This document shows, one piece after another, positions 22,809-34,049 of a stretch of DNA of 64,000 nt. The stretch lies in assembly GCA_032871835.1 (NCBI GenBank), contig CM065299.1, forward strand, positions 45,272,706 to 45,336,705, written 5' to 3'. Both the position numbers and the translations under genes were made by a program. The notes beneath the pieces were generated by a model. That model ran no database searches and was not told the origin of the DNA. It was given only the letters and a program-made list of their open reading frames with translations. Numbering within the stretch: the stretch's first letter is position 1; each line of letters begins with the position of its first letter. The stretch comes from Dipteronia dyeriana (lineage: Eukaryota; Streptophyta; Magnoliopsida; Sapindales; Sapindaceae).

Positions 22809-23180
22809 GATTCTTCAATTTGAAAACTCAGAGTGTTATGGAATCATCTAATGTCGTCATAGAAGATTGCAGGCCTAAGATTAGTAACCTTGATTAGAAG
22901 GTTGTTGTGATTGATGATTCTTCCTTGGAGATGAATGGTGAGGCTTCAAGTGCTGTGAAGTTAAACCTTGATGAAGAGGTCGTTCAACCACTTGGCAAAG
23001 ATCCATCTTTGGACTCTAAAGAACCCGCTTCATGAGTTAGACATCTCATAACATGAATGACTTTTTTTGGATATGTGAATGAGGGTGTTAGGACTAGGCT
23101 TCAATTAGCTAATAAAATTATATATACTTGTTACACCTCTCAAATTGAACCCAAAAAGGTTGATGAAGCCTTGAATGATG
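22809..23180 (+). pseudogene. Copia D integrase C-terminal and RT linker
   Basis: Continues the integrase frame region with short pieces (KLNLDEEVVQPLGKD, VNEGVRTRLQLANK) leading into RT. This linker is poorly conserved in all copia elements. Confidence 0.5.
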
Positions 23181-23930
23181 AGTTTTGAAAGTAGAGCCAA
23201 ACCAATTTAAAAGAAATAAGGTTTGGACTCAAGTTCCTACACCAAAGAACACCAATGTCATTGGAACTAAATGGGTGTATAGGAACAAGTCGGATGAGGA
23301 TGGCAAAATTGTGCGAACAAGGCTTAAGTTGTAGCACAAAGACACTCTCAAATTGAGGGTATCGATTTTGAGGAGACTTTTGCTTCGGTTGCCCTTCTTG
23401 AGTCCATAAGGCTTCTTTTGTCCATATCATGTGTGCACAAGTTAAGAGTGCCTTCCGCAGTGGCTTCTTGTAAGAGGAAGTGTTAGTTTAACAGCCTAAA
23501 GAGTTTGTGGATCCTCACCACCTCAATCATGTCTATCGCCTTAAGAAGGCTTTTTAGGGGTTGAAACAAGCATCGACGGCTAGGTATGAGCACCTCACTC
23601 TCTATCTTATTGACACTGGTTACTCTATAAGTAGTGTCGACAAGACTTTTTTCATGAAAGGCAATAAAGATGAGCCTTTTGTAGCTCAAATCTAAGATGA
23701 TGACATTGTGTTTGCTCCACCAATATATCCAAAGTCTAGCATTTTTTTATGTCTCATTAATTTGTGATGAGTCTTGTTGGGGAGCTCAATTACTTTCGAG
23801 GTTTGCAAATCAAGCAATTGCATTATGGGATTTTGATATCCCAAGCTAAGTATGCTAAAACCCTTGTGAAGAGGTTTTACCTCGAGAATGCCAAACATTG
23901 TGACACACCCCTGAGTACCACTTAGAAATT
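23181..23930 (+). pseudogene. Copia D reverse transcriptase
   Basis: Opens with KVWTQVPTPKNTNVIGTKW and VYRNKSDEDGKIVR, the start of the copia RT. Later pieces are ELNYFRGLQIKQLHYGILIS and AKYAKTLVKRF. The active site that should read QIYVDDIVF is AQI*DDDIVF near 23686-23715, so the Tyr-Val pair is lost to a stop and change. Frames shift at least three times. Confidence 0.8.
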
Positions 23931-24560
23931 AAATAAGGATACTAGCGGGAAAAGTGTGGACCAAAGCCTATATCGTGGCATGATTGGTAGCTTGCTTTAC
24001 TTGACTGCAAGTAGGCCCGATATAGCTTTTAGTGTGGGTGAGTGTGCTAGGTACCAAGCAGATTGCAAGCAGTCCCATCTTTCCTCTGTAAAAAGAATCA
24101 TGTGATATGTGAATGGGACATCCAGCTATGGGATATGGTACTCTTTTGACACTAATGCTAGCTTAGTTGGCTTTAGTGATGCAGACTGGGTAGGAAATTG
24201 TGATGATACGAAGAGTACGTCAGGTAGTTGCTTCTTCCTAGGGAACAACTTAGTTTCATAGTTTTGCCAGAAGCAAAATTCCATTTTCTTGTCCACAACC
24301 GAGGCCGAGAACATAACAACTGGGAATGATTGCACACAACTCCTTTGATAAAGCAAAAACTTGTGAACTACAACTTAGATTAAGGTACTCTAACCCTTTA
24401 TTGTGATAACTAGAGTGCAATTATCATTTCAAAAATCTTGTTCAACACTCTAGAACTAAGCATATAGACATTAGAAATCACTTTATTAGGGAGCTAGTAG
24501 AAAGCAAATGCATTGCACTTGAACGTGTTGGCACAAATGATCAACTAGCATATTTTTTCA
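23931..24560 (+). pseudogene. Copia D RNase H
   Basis: The plus strand reads YRGMIGSLLYLTASRPDI, then FSVGECARYQAD, YGIWYSFDTNASLVGFSDA, DWVGNCDDTKSTSGSCFFLG and STTEAENIT. This is the RNase H of SIRE-like copia with the D (FSDADW) and E (TEAEN) catalytic positions kept. The C-terminal part is in shifted frames up to about 24560. Confidence 0.85.
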
Positions 24561-25852
24561 CTAGGTTTAAATCACTTAGTAGGTCTATTGAGATTTGTCA
24601 TACGCCTTGATGGTTTTTGGTGATTGACTCCATATGGGGAGCTCAAGAAAAGAGAGCAAATTGGCATAATAGTGCATTGAGCTAATTGATATTTTTTTCT
24701 TCTTCTTTATTAATTGCTTGCGATGATTTGTTATACATATGCTTAAATGTTTTTTTTATTAAGTGTGCAACATTGGTTTACTTGCAATCCAGGTCTTATT
24801 TATTATCAAACCTGTATTTTTGGAATAGGAAAATTTACTTTGGAAGTAGATTTTGAATGACCTATAATTGATCTCCATGACACGATGATTCTATTAATGA
24901 CATGCTTTGAATTGACATGCATGAAGTATCTCTTGAATGCTTTAAAATGAATGCAAAATTTTGTCTGTGAAAGCAATGTTAAGACTTGAATCATTAATGA
25001 TCTAGTATCCATTTAAATAATTTTACAATCCAAAAGTCTCTCTCTCTTTATTTTCTGAACAATGCTACTATCATACGGGCATCCCACACGGAAAAATCTA
25101 AAAAGGCACAATAGTCGCTCATGTCTTGTTTTGCTTATAAAGTTTGATATAGTTGCTTTTAAAATCTATATCTCGGTTCATTTCAAGACAAGGGGTGAAA
25201 TTGGTTTGAATTCATTTCGAAACCTTTGTTGTTTGCTTTGCCAAATACAATGATTTTCGATCTTGAATGCAGCTTGTATTGCATGCAAAGAATTCCTTCA
25301 CACAATTTTCATGAAGTAAAACTCCTTGAATCTCTTTGACTTAATAGAGTTGCATAAATTTGCTTATATGATTTTACATATGTTGTTGTGCCATAAGCTC
25401 TTTTTTCCAAGTGCTTACCTATTAAGGGGATGCTTCTTTGCCTATCTCATGACAAAAATAGGGAGTAGTGTGAAGTTTATGCAGAGTTGTATAATAGAGA
25501 AGATTGACCATTTAGGGGGAGTTTAATCTTTGGGAGAGTTGTTGTAATCATTGTGGGGAATAAGTTACAATGCATAGTGTGGCATGATTACATTAGTTGA
25601 TTGTATTGGTTTAATTTGCTATAGCTACTACATTTTTTTTTATCAAAAGCACCTCAAACACACTTGGTCTTGGAAGTTATTTTCTCGGATATTGTGTGTA
25701 GGTTGGATTTTTATACAAGCCTTGGATTGACATGAAAATGTTCAAGACTTAGATTATAGGGCTTATTCTAATGTAGAAATTATTGTTGACCAACTTATTT
25801 TTATTGATTGTGAGGTTACTCTGTGATTGGTGGTTTTGTAACAAAATAACCA
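24561..25852 (+). other. Tail of copia D between RNase H and polypurine tract
   Basis: About 1.3 kb with short frames only (25062-25253, 25326-25526), AT-rich. In the SIRE group an envelope-like frame or a long spacer sits here. I see no signal peptide, transmembrane or coiled-coil feature that would support an envelope gene, so I call it a spacer. Confidence 0.5.
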
Positions 25853-25863
25853 AATAGGGAGAT
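25853..25863 (+). other. Polypurine tract of copia D
   Basis: AATAGGGAGAT lies directly before the 3' LTR start TGTAAGTG, matching the AGGGGGAGAT form in SIRE-like elements. Confidence 0.75.
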
Positions 25864-26445
25864 TGTAAGTGTATCATTTTATGATTAGCTTATTTCATTG
25901 AAAAAATCACATTTTGGGTCAAATATTATAAAGGGTATATTAGGATTTGAAGATCTCCCATCATCAAGACATTGGACTCTAAATGCATCAAGAAAGGCAG
26001 ATTACTAGACTCTACTATTATTTGAAGAGATGTAGTTACACACACTCACTTGCTAGCATTGAATTATTTTTTACAAGTTTTGAATGATGCCTTTCATGCC
26101 ATTCATCACTCTCTACACTTGTACATTTTGCATATAAGTCTGTTTGTTGAGTTTGCCTGGAAAAGAGGACTTCCGTCTTTACAGCGGTGCAGGTTACTGG
26201 CTATGCACCTACCTTCTCAATGGTTCCAACAACGGTTGGTTCCAAAAGTTTCAAGCTTTGGGGACCATGGCTTGTCCATATGCCTATACAATGGTCCTTG
26301 CCGCAGTACCCTGTTGCCTATACCATACTCAGTGCTCTTCCACGCCCAGTGGTCTCCGCTACTGTGTTGTTGATGGTGCACTTGTACACACCACAGTCTG
26401 GGAAACTTTCCCAAGTCATGGTCCAACTAGCGGTAATGATGAGTT
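25864..26445 (+). repeat. 3' LTR of copia D, first part
   Basis: Begins TGTAAGTGTATCATTTT and aligns with 18271-18855. It ends where the solo LTR begins at 26446. CpG-bearing motifs of the 5' LTR are partly changed to TpG or CpA. Confidence 0.85.
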
Positions 26446-28772
26446 TGTTAGGTTTTTAAGTCTTGTGTTGGCATAATTCTATATCAGAACAATATTTGCT
26501 TTGTATTGATTAGTTGTCTAGAATTTATGGTTCATTAAGCTTCAAGGAAGATGAACAACAATTCAAGCAATGTGATGGCTACAAGAGGAACGAAGCTTCT
26601 TTTCGTAGCTAAAGGTATATTCAGACCTCTTTCCTCTGTTAAGGCCTAGGCACACACACACACACATATCATACATTTGTGTCCCTGGATCGTTGTAAAA
26701 AAATTTGCATGAGACATGCCCACATTTATTTATGCTTGCACATGCATTAATTCTAAAGGTGACAAATTTTTTATGAAATTGCATGTTCTAGATTGTATCT
26801 AGGAAATTGCATGCTTGTGTGTTCTTGTATTCATTTCATTGTATTTGTATGATATTGAACTTGAATTTGTGCTTATAATATTCTATATTGAGTTCTGGTC
26901 ATTTCGGTCACTTATTCATTCAGTTTGGAGTTCAAATTAAGAAGTTAAGAAACTTTTCATGATTTTATTGTCCATGGTTTTCTTATCTGATTTTCAAGAT
27001 TGAATACCATATTTTTTTTAAATATTTTCTTGACATATTTTGTAAATGAGAGAGTCCTGGTTCGTAATCCAAAAAATGTATTCAAAATCGGAGTTTAGAG
27101 GCAGGAGATATGGCTAAAGAACTGAAGGAGTCTCAAGGGAAGAGGATGGGACAGCCTCCTTTCCGGTGGAGGCGCGTGGACCTCCATGGGAACGGAGATC
27201 CTCTGCCCCCGTGGGTCCCACACACCTCCATTGGATGAAGAGGTGTATTCTCCCTATTGGTTTTCATTTTCCCTCTTTAAAAAATTACTTTAAATACTCA
27301 TTTCCCTCTCATTCTTTCCCAAAAGAAAAACTTGAGAAATTTGTGCAGAAAATTTTCTCTCCAACTTTCCTATCTTCCAAACATCATATCTTTTTCATTT
27401 GGAGTCTGATTCAAGTGATTCTAATTGGAGATTTCTCGTCTACAAGTCCTCTATGTTTTTCAAAAGATTTTGGAGCCATTTTATTGATTTTTCTGGTAGG
27501 TTAACACACAAAAACACGGCTGAACAATTTTCACTTAAGGTATTGATTTCTCTTTTGAATTTTGAGCTTTAAATCTTCAATTACCTTCGGTTTTCTTCTT
27601 CAATACTTGTATGTATATTTTTTTTACTTTGATTAGAGTTTTGGACTCCATAGAAGCTAGGTTGAGCTTTGATTGAATCTTACATGTTGAGTTAGGTTTT
27701 TGTAAAAGCCTATGTTTTCACATGTTTGTGTTTTGTATTGTGCTAACTTTCTTTCTAGGACTATTTTCAGATTTGATTGAGTGATTTTAATTGAAAATAG
27801 TCTATACTTGTGCTAGGTCTTTTTGTTTGACCAATTTCATGATTAGCACAATTTTGTTGTATACTTGGAGTTTGAAATGTTTTAACTGAATATTTTGTCA
27901 ATACATGCTCTACATTTCTTGGTATGAATTTTATTGATCACATGGTATGATTCTAGCATGATTTTTGTTTGATACTAATTATTGGTTATATGCTTAAAAG
28001 TATATGATTGAGTCAGGGTTTAGTGACATGAATAAATCTATAAGTTAAATGTGCTTTGGTGTTTTCACATTTTCTAGAACTGTTATTCATGCATAGTAAC
28101 TAGACATATTAGATAAAGAAAGGGACCCAATTTGAGCGTGGAAATCACATTTTGGAGAGTGGATCTTCAATTTGCACAAGGAGTCTTGGCTAGGATCAGG
28201 GTGATTCGGATAGTTAAGCAAGGTGGAATCTCTTTCGTTATGTAGGATTGAAGGGTAGATTTCTAGGTGAAGTGGTCGCTTGAGAGATTGTCTTTTTATC
28301 TTACTAATATAAGTTGTTTGCCGGTGGTTATGGTATCAACCCATGGATGTTTCCTCTTAGGAGATTTTACCACCTAAAAATCCTGGTGTTAATTTTTTCT
28401 ATCCCTATCTCTTGGTATTTGTATATGTGTTGTTATATATATCTTGTTTAATATGCATGTAATTGATATTCATTGTATATCAAACTTTAAACTTGTTAAC
28501 GACTTATGTTTAAAAGCCTATGTAATAATTGAGTATGTATCACATGCAAGTTGTTATTAACATTGACTTTATTTGATCAATCATACCTTTATTGGATTGT
28601 TTTTTATTGTGTTTGGTTTTAAAAATTGTGTTACAAGCTATCTAGAGGGACAAACATAAGTTTGTTTCAAGAGAATGAAAAAGGTGTACTAACCTATTTA
28701 CCCCCCCCCCCCCCCCCCCCCCCTTCTCCCTCTAGGTTAGCTTAAGGAAAATTAACCATGTTTGTATTTTCA
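26446..28772 (+). repeat. Solo LTR (second copy of the 14114-16551 family) in copia D 3' LTR
   Basis: Starts TGTTAGGTTTTTAAG and ends TTTGTATTTTCA, 2327 bp. Host LTR sequence continues directly after it. The flanks GAGTT and GGGAT do not make a clear duplication, so the target site has mutated. It holds one unit of the 45-bp motif, an ATCAACCCATGGATG segment, and a run of 23 C at 28701-28723. Confidence 0.85.
28701..28723 (+). repeat. Poly-C run (23 C)
   Basis: The LTR end motif CCTATTCA-C(n)-TCTAGG has 6 C in the sister copy near 16505. Here the run is 23 C, followed by TTCTCCCTCTAGG. Confidence 0.9.
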
Positions 28773-28818
28773 GGGATTTTGTTGTAGTTTTTCAAAATTG
28801 CTTCATTTCGTATAGGGC

Positions 28819-28867
<49 letters not shown>

Positions 28868-29003
28868 TATTTTCCCTTCTTTTCCCCTAGAGAGCTTTAG
28901 AATCCATTTTCTATCATTCCTCTTAGAGCTCAAGAGTCACTTGCAAGGAAAGAAAACAAGAACCAGTTTTTATTATTCAAAACCCAATCAACCATTTTCA
29001 ATA
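28773..29003 (+). repeat. 3' LTR of copia D, remainder, truncated
   Basis: Resumes homology with the 5' LTR at about 18865 and stops at 29003, about 900 bp short of the LTR end. It contains an (AT)n stretch at 28822-28857 followed by (GT)n, much longer than the counterpart near 18913. Confidence 0.8.
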
Positions 29004-29932
29004 TGACGCGTACATTTTTGTCGTTAGAAATCGTACGTCAAAACAAAATTATTAAGTGCCATAGCAATGCCTCACAAAGTTTATAAAACTAGTACAATGG
29101 CAAGTTGGGTGTCGACCACAAGGAAAGGGAAATCAAACGGCTAAAACTAGTTAACTAATATTAAACTAAAACAATGTATGGAAAAGTAATTGTTGATGGT
29201 TAAATTTTGAATAGTTAGGAGTTAAAATGCAAACTTCAATTATGTTAATTGGTCTAACATGCAATTAGTGTTAATAAAAAATGTGTGTTAAAATATGATG
29301 ATGGAGACTAGAGAGTTGGTGGATCCAACAAGCAAACAATAGGCGCATTGATAATTATCATGAATGTATAATAATCAGTTTTAACCAATCTAGCGGGTAC
29401 ATAATTGCTTGTATATCCCTCATGGGTTTCCAACCTAGAGGGTATAGTATTAGCCACCCATAAGTGATTGTTCATGAATGTACATCAAACAAAATAAGGG
29501 ACTAATCTCTTTCTTGAAGCTTTAATCCAATCTCCAAGTGTCTTTCACAAGATAAGAAAGATGATGGTCAGATTGGGTGAGAAATGATTCCTAGATCTAG
29601 GTTAGTAATTAAAGATGTTAGAAATTTAGTGCTTGAAAGAGTGAAGAGTGTCTGAAAGAGTCTCTTTCAAAATAAGAACAAGATGTATATATAGGGATCC
29701 AAATTTAAGTCTGAAAATGTTGATGTGGCATGTCTGACATGTGAAATATGCAGGCACTACTCTGGTGGGGACATGTGCATAGACCCACGCGGTGACCTGA
29801 TGCTTCTACTTTTCTTCTCTTAGGTTTGGCATAAGCACAGGTAGTGTGTAGGTAGGTACTCGCGCAGTGACCCTATGGCCACTGATCTGCTTCTCTGGTC
29901 TTGCTCATATGAGCGGTTTGTGCGCTGGTTGT
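29004..29932 (-). repeat. Athila-type LTR (partial), family of 57408-58952
   Basis: The plus strand begins TGACGCGTACATTTTTGTCG and aligns with 57408-58735 (shared AAATCGTAC.TCAAAACAAAATT, CTAGTACAATGGCAAGT). The 3' end on the minus strand is at 29004. It is cut at 29932, where a plus-strand LTR begins. It is about 400 bp shorter than the sister copy because one repeat-rich block is absent. Confidence 0.75.
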
Positions 29933-30362
29933 TGATTGTACAAAAATTGTCTTACATTTTGGCCCTCAATTCCATATCCTTCAGCTTGTTCTCGAGCATA
30001 TTTTGGTGTCTAATGGCTCGTTATACAGTGATTGTGCACATTCAATAGATTCATGTGCTCAAGGTGGAAACCAGGATTTCCAGGCATACAAGAGTATAAT
30101 TTGTCAAGGAAATGGGCCTAGTGCACGTGTCACTGAGCGGGTCCTTTCCCACGCACCACCCGTGCATAACCAGTGCACCAATCACACATATGAGCAAACC
30201 TGGGAAGCAGATTATAAAGGATCAGGTAAATGTGTGGGTCACTGCATGGGTCCTTACCCATGCACAAACAGCGCAATGCGAGTTCCAGCTAGGCAAAAGT
30301 CATGTTTTTAGAAGAGCAAAGTCAACCTTTCACACCTATTACGTGCCCTAGCCTCTCTAACC

Positions 30363-30370
30363 TATAAATA
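30363..30370 (+). promoter_or_regulatory. TATA box of the 29933 LTR
   Basis: TATAAATA about 105 bp upstream of the ATG at 30468, after GC-rich U3 sequence. Position fits an LTR promoter. Confidence 0.5.
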
Positions 30371-30467
30371 TATCACTTTGCCACATGACCCATTATCAAT
30401 AATTGATTGAACTTCATCCTTTCCATTAACCAAATCAAAGAGTTTTCTTTACCAAATTAACAGAAAG

Positions 30468-30800
30468 ATGAGCTACCAAAGGCATCCATGGAGGTTTTCA
30501 TCCATGGATGCCTCCTCACTATCACCTTCTACCTTCACCCAGCCATCTTTGGACCAGATTCAAGAGGAAAGAATACCTTACCTTGTCTCTGAGGAGGAGC
30601 TTCAATGGAGCTTAGAGATCCAAGATTACAATATGGCCCCTTTTCGAGCTTATAGACCCGAGTTTAACACCTTGGGTTTCTTCTGTTCACGCTTCTCTTG
30701 TTATTTTATTTATTTGATATGTATCACCATTAGGAAAATATGTAAACCTAACACTAGTGCCATTCATTTGATCAACTTGCATTTAATTTCATCAATATAG
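30468..30800 (+). CDS. Hypothetical 110-aa frame within LTR-like sequence
   Basis: Opens MSYQRHPWRF and continues with a Ser/Pro-rich, then acidic segment (SLSPSTFTQPSLDQIQEER, EEELQWSLEIQDYNMAPF) and a hydrophobic end (SCYFIYLICITIRK). I do not recognise the family. It follows a TATA box by about 105 bp and the ATG has an A at -3 (AAGATGA). The first ~75 residues have non-random, protein-like composition, while the end looks like translated AT-rich DNA, so a frameshift or intron may lie near 30690. It could be a captured or LTR-encoded peptide, or chance. Confidence 0.3.
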   Translation: MSYQRHPWRFSSMDASSLSPSTFTQPSLDQIQEERIPYLVSEEELQWSLEIQDYNMAPFRAYRPEFNTLGFFCSRFSCYFIYLICITIRKICKPNTSAIHLINLHLISSI

Positions 30801-31039
30801 TTTCATTCAATGTTTTTTTAATGCAATTGATTGCCTTTTGGATTAGAATGATAAGCCATCTCTTAGTTCATTATGAGCACCAAATTATTTTGAGTTTTTA
30901 AATGGACTATGTATCTTCTTGGATTGGGTAAAAATGACATCTCTCAAGCCAAGTTAGATACCCAAATTTAAGGTGATTAAAGCTAGCTAAATTGAATGGA
31001 ATAATGTGTAGTGAACATGCCATTTCTATGCATTTATGA

Positions 31040-32820
31040 TGTTGGTGCCCAGGTTTATCGATCGCACAACAGAAGGACTTTGAATATTTTATTTTATAAT
31101 GAAACTGCGACCAGTAAACCCTTGGAACTATTTTTCAGAACAGTATAACAAATACCAAAATCGAAATACATAAAGGAGAAAAGAAGAAACCATTTTTTTC
31201 CTACCTACGTGGGAGGCTCCTTCTATTCAATACGATCTGCTCCTGGTTTTAGCCACTTGATCTTTCTAGCTATCTCCCGGGACTGGTAACGGTGTGTGGG
31301 CACGTCACGTACTAAGGAACAAAGGAGGATAGATGAGAAGAATCACAAAAAATAAAAATCTTGGCCGCCCACCTAGACTTTTTAATGTTTACATAAAAAA
31401 AATTTATCTTTTGGTGTTTTGTTCAAGGCACTAATTGCTTCTCTTCTGGTGTGTTAATTCAATTTGTTTTTATTTTTTTCCAAAGACATATATATCATAT
31501 ATATATATATATATATGAAAAATAATTGATGATGATATCTTTATAAAGTTATCTCATATCTTTTAAAAGATAATTAAACATTTATTTTGAATTTAAACAT
31601 TTTAAAATCAATTTCAAATATTTAATTCAGTAAAATAAAAAATTAAATTTTCTTATTTTATTTCAAATCAAAAATCAACTAACGCCATCCATTTAGTGAT
31701 TAATAACAAAATTAAATAATCTTATTATTTTGTTTATTTAATCACCATTATTTATTAATTAAATAATCTCCTTAATCAATGAATTTTTGAATAAATACGT
31801 GTCATTTTCGTATCACAATTAATTACCATGACCCTTGTTACCTTAATCAATCGAGCAAGCGAGGGGACTTAATGAACCCATAGTATTTTGAGCTCCAATG
31901 ATCCTGAGAAATAATTAATAAACTCTTTAATTAATATTTCATGATTATTAACTCCAGTGTTATTCCACTAAAAACCTGAAGCTTCACTCTTTCAACTGTA
32001 TAAGTTTTTACACAAACTAATAACTTTCGGTGTCCATCGATATGGCTATTACATATTGTATATTCCTCCACAAGTAGTTCGTAATTAGAGTTGGGTCACA
32101 ATGTCTGTTATACCCCACTAATTATATATTTCCAATAAGTATCATTGATTCTTTAATGAACAATAAATCCTACATTTTTTTAACAGAATGAGGAGAGCGC
32201 TCATATTGTTGAATCCCTGAATCAACCTTTAAGGGAACTGTCATCTACTTGTCGCAAGAAGGAGTGGATTCCACTATTGTGTGCAAACCTTTCCAACCAC
32301 AAGCCAAACCGTGATCCTAACTTATGGAGCATATTGATCGATATTGCAACTCTGACCTCACCCATGGTATATCGAAGCCCACGATCACACCAGAAAGAGT
32401 CGATAAGACACTAAGGATTAAGATTACCCACATATAGCAATAATTAGCTAATATATTTGAATCTCATCATTAGATTCATTAAATGGATCTTAGTGAGAGA
32501 TTTAAATACATCATGACCCAGTCCTATATGATAACATCATACAAGGTGCCTCCATTTTCATATCTCCATATGAATGATCCAGGATCGAATCACCATATAC
32601 TGCAGAAGGGACCACAACTGTAGATTAACCACAAATAAAGTACCTTGCTTTATTTGCTATCTACGGACTCTTTAGATTGCACGTCTCTCACTAAACCCAT
32701 ATTTATATGACATTCATATACACAGTTTGAGATTACATCTGATAATCTTGGATGTTAAATGAACAAGTTGTACAAAATATATGACATAAGAATAATGAAT
32801 TAAACTATTCTTTTATTTTG
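31040..32820 (-). repeat. LTR of copia family F, 5' truncated
   Basis: The 3' end on the minus strand is GGGCACCAACA at 31040. Homology with 1-775 and 51970-53429 continues up to 32820, then stops about 60 bp short of the LTR start. An (AT)n run lies at 31496-31517. It is the only F copy here that shows the whole 3' half. Confidence 0.75.
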
Positions 32821-34049
32821 GTAAAATTCCACTTAGTGTAGTTATCACCAGTTAATTTTTCGTTTGCAAGAATTTGTAGTAACGTAGAATACATAATTTC
32901 TTAAATAAATAAAATATTCATTCAATCATTTATAAAAAAAAACAAGTGTGAGTGCTTTGGTATAAATTTAAACATGATGCATGAACATGTTTAATGAACT
33001 AGAACTAACTTAAAACCAATTACTATAACATGACAATCCAACATACCACAAAGAAGGGCAACCTTAGGGTCGATCAAGCCTTTACTTGTTAGATCGAGAC
33101 ATTTTCAATCAAAGAATATTCTCGAACAACTCTTATTCCATATCATTCAACCATCGTTTATTCAGTCAAATTTTTAATTAACAAAAATTAATCAAAACCT
33201 TCATGAGTGTAACCCACCATTTCAGATCTCACAAGCTTAACTCGAGAATTGCCACCTTAGGGTTAGTTAATCCCGAAATACCCTCAGATATCTTATCCAT
33301 TAGGAGGTCAACCTTAGTATTGGTATTTGTGGAAACCCTCCTTAGGGAAGACGAAAGCAAAGCCATCACTAATGATGGAGACTGCGGGATATATATGTCA
33401 TATATCCCTCTCCCACTCTTTATTTTATAACTTGGGTTTTCTATTATCCGTCAATGCACCTAGACTCTACAGGATAAAATGGCTAACTTTAATAAAGTTA
33501 TCTAGCGCATTAACTAATCTAATTAGAATCAAATTCTAATTAACTAATAAATTATTAATGTTCTTTAACTATTAAAAATCTATTCCATTAGTGAATAATC
33601 TATGCTTTTGTAAACTGTTTACTAAGGTCAGATTATTGTGTTAGTGTTTACCAAGTTTTAACTATTAAAACTCTAACACTTTATTTGGTTGATATATTAT
33701 TAGGATATTAATCAAATTAATCATAATTACAATAAATAACCTTATTTATCTAACTTATTAAAATATTTAATAACAAGATTTTTAATAATGAGAATTACCA
33801 AGTTTTCTAACTATTAAAAACTAATCTCATTTTCATAGCCAATTATGTATTGACCTTTTTTAACCGTATTAAAAAAAATACATAAAATACTAGGTTATAA
33901 TGCATGCATGACATATCAAATATATATGTATTGGCACATCAAATATAAATGGCATACGTATGCATGACAATGCTTTTATCATCACAAAATATAAAGCATA
34001 CATGAATTGACTGAGTATTGTGGATTATTTTACATAAAAAAATAAAATC
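32821..34049. other. Unassigned AT-rich block
   Basis: About 1.2 kb between the truncated F LTR and the Tat-type LTR. Only short frames occur (for example 33203-33430), none protein-like. It includes two related phrases, CAACCTTAGGGTCGATCAAG (33060) and CCACCTTAGGGTTAGTTAAT (33253), and may be another LTR remnant. No repeat partner exists in this window. Confidence 0.5.

Larger units (their letters stand above)
18271..29003 (+). mobile_element. Ty1/copia (SIRE-like) element D, near complete but decayed
   Basis: 5' LTR, gag, protease, integrase, RT, RNase H, a 1.3-kb tail, a polypurine tract and a 3' LTR are all present in the plus orientation. The 3' LTR is split by a solo LTR (26446-28772) and truncated at 29003, losing its last ~900 bp compared with the 5' LTR. 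The long tail after RNase H fits the SIRE group, whose members carry an extra region there. Confidence 0.85.
29933..31039 (+). repeat. Athila-type LTR (partial), plus strand
   Basis: Starts TGATTGTACAAAAATTGTC, close to the U3 start of the LTR at 58952 read on the minus strand (TGATTGTGCCAAAATTGTC), and keeps the following CTCAATTCCAT. It has GC-rich inverted motifs at 30120-30290 and a TATA box at 30363-30370. Its 3' end was not found before the F LTR at 31040. Confidence 0.55.

Noticed and set aside
24561..25852. Envelope-like gene after copia D RNase H
   Set aside because: No open frame, signal peptide or membrane segment that I can support.
26050..26476. Overlapping frames of about 110 codons near 26050-26476
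   Set aside because: They lie in the U3 of the copia D 3' LTR in all three frames, an effect of GC-rich composition. The 5' LTR counterpart does not keep them.
28822..28867. (AT)n/(GT)n stretch as a regulatory element
   Set aside because: A simple microsatellite expanded from a short TATATAT present in the 5' LTR.
32821..34049. Host gene fragment between T1 and the F LTR
   Set aside because: No protein-like frame, splice pattern or codon bias; AT-rich with short repeated phrases, more like an LTR remnant.
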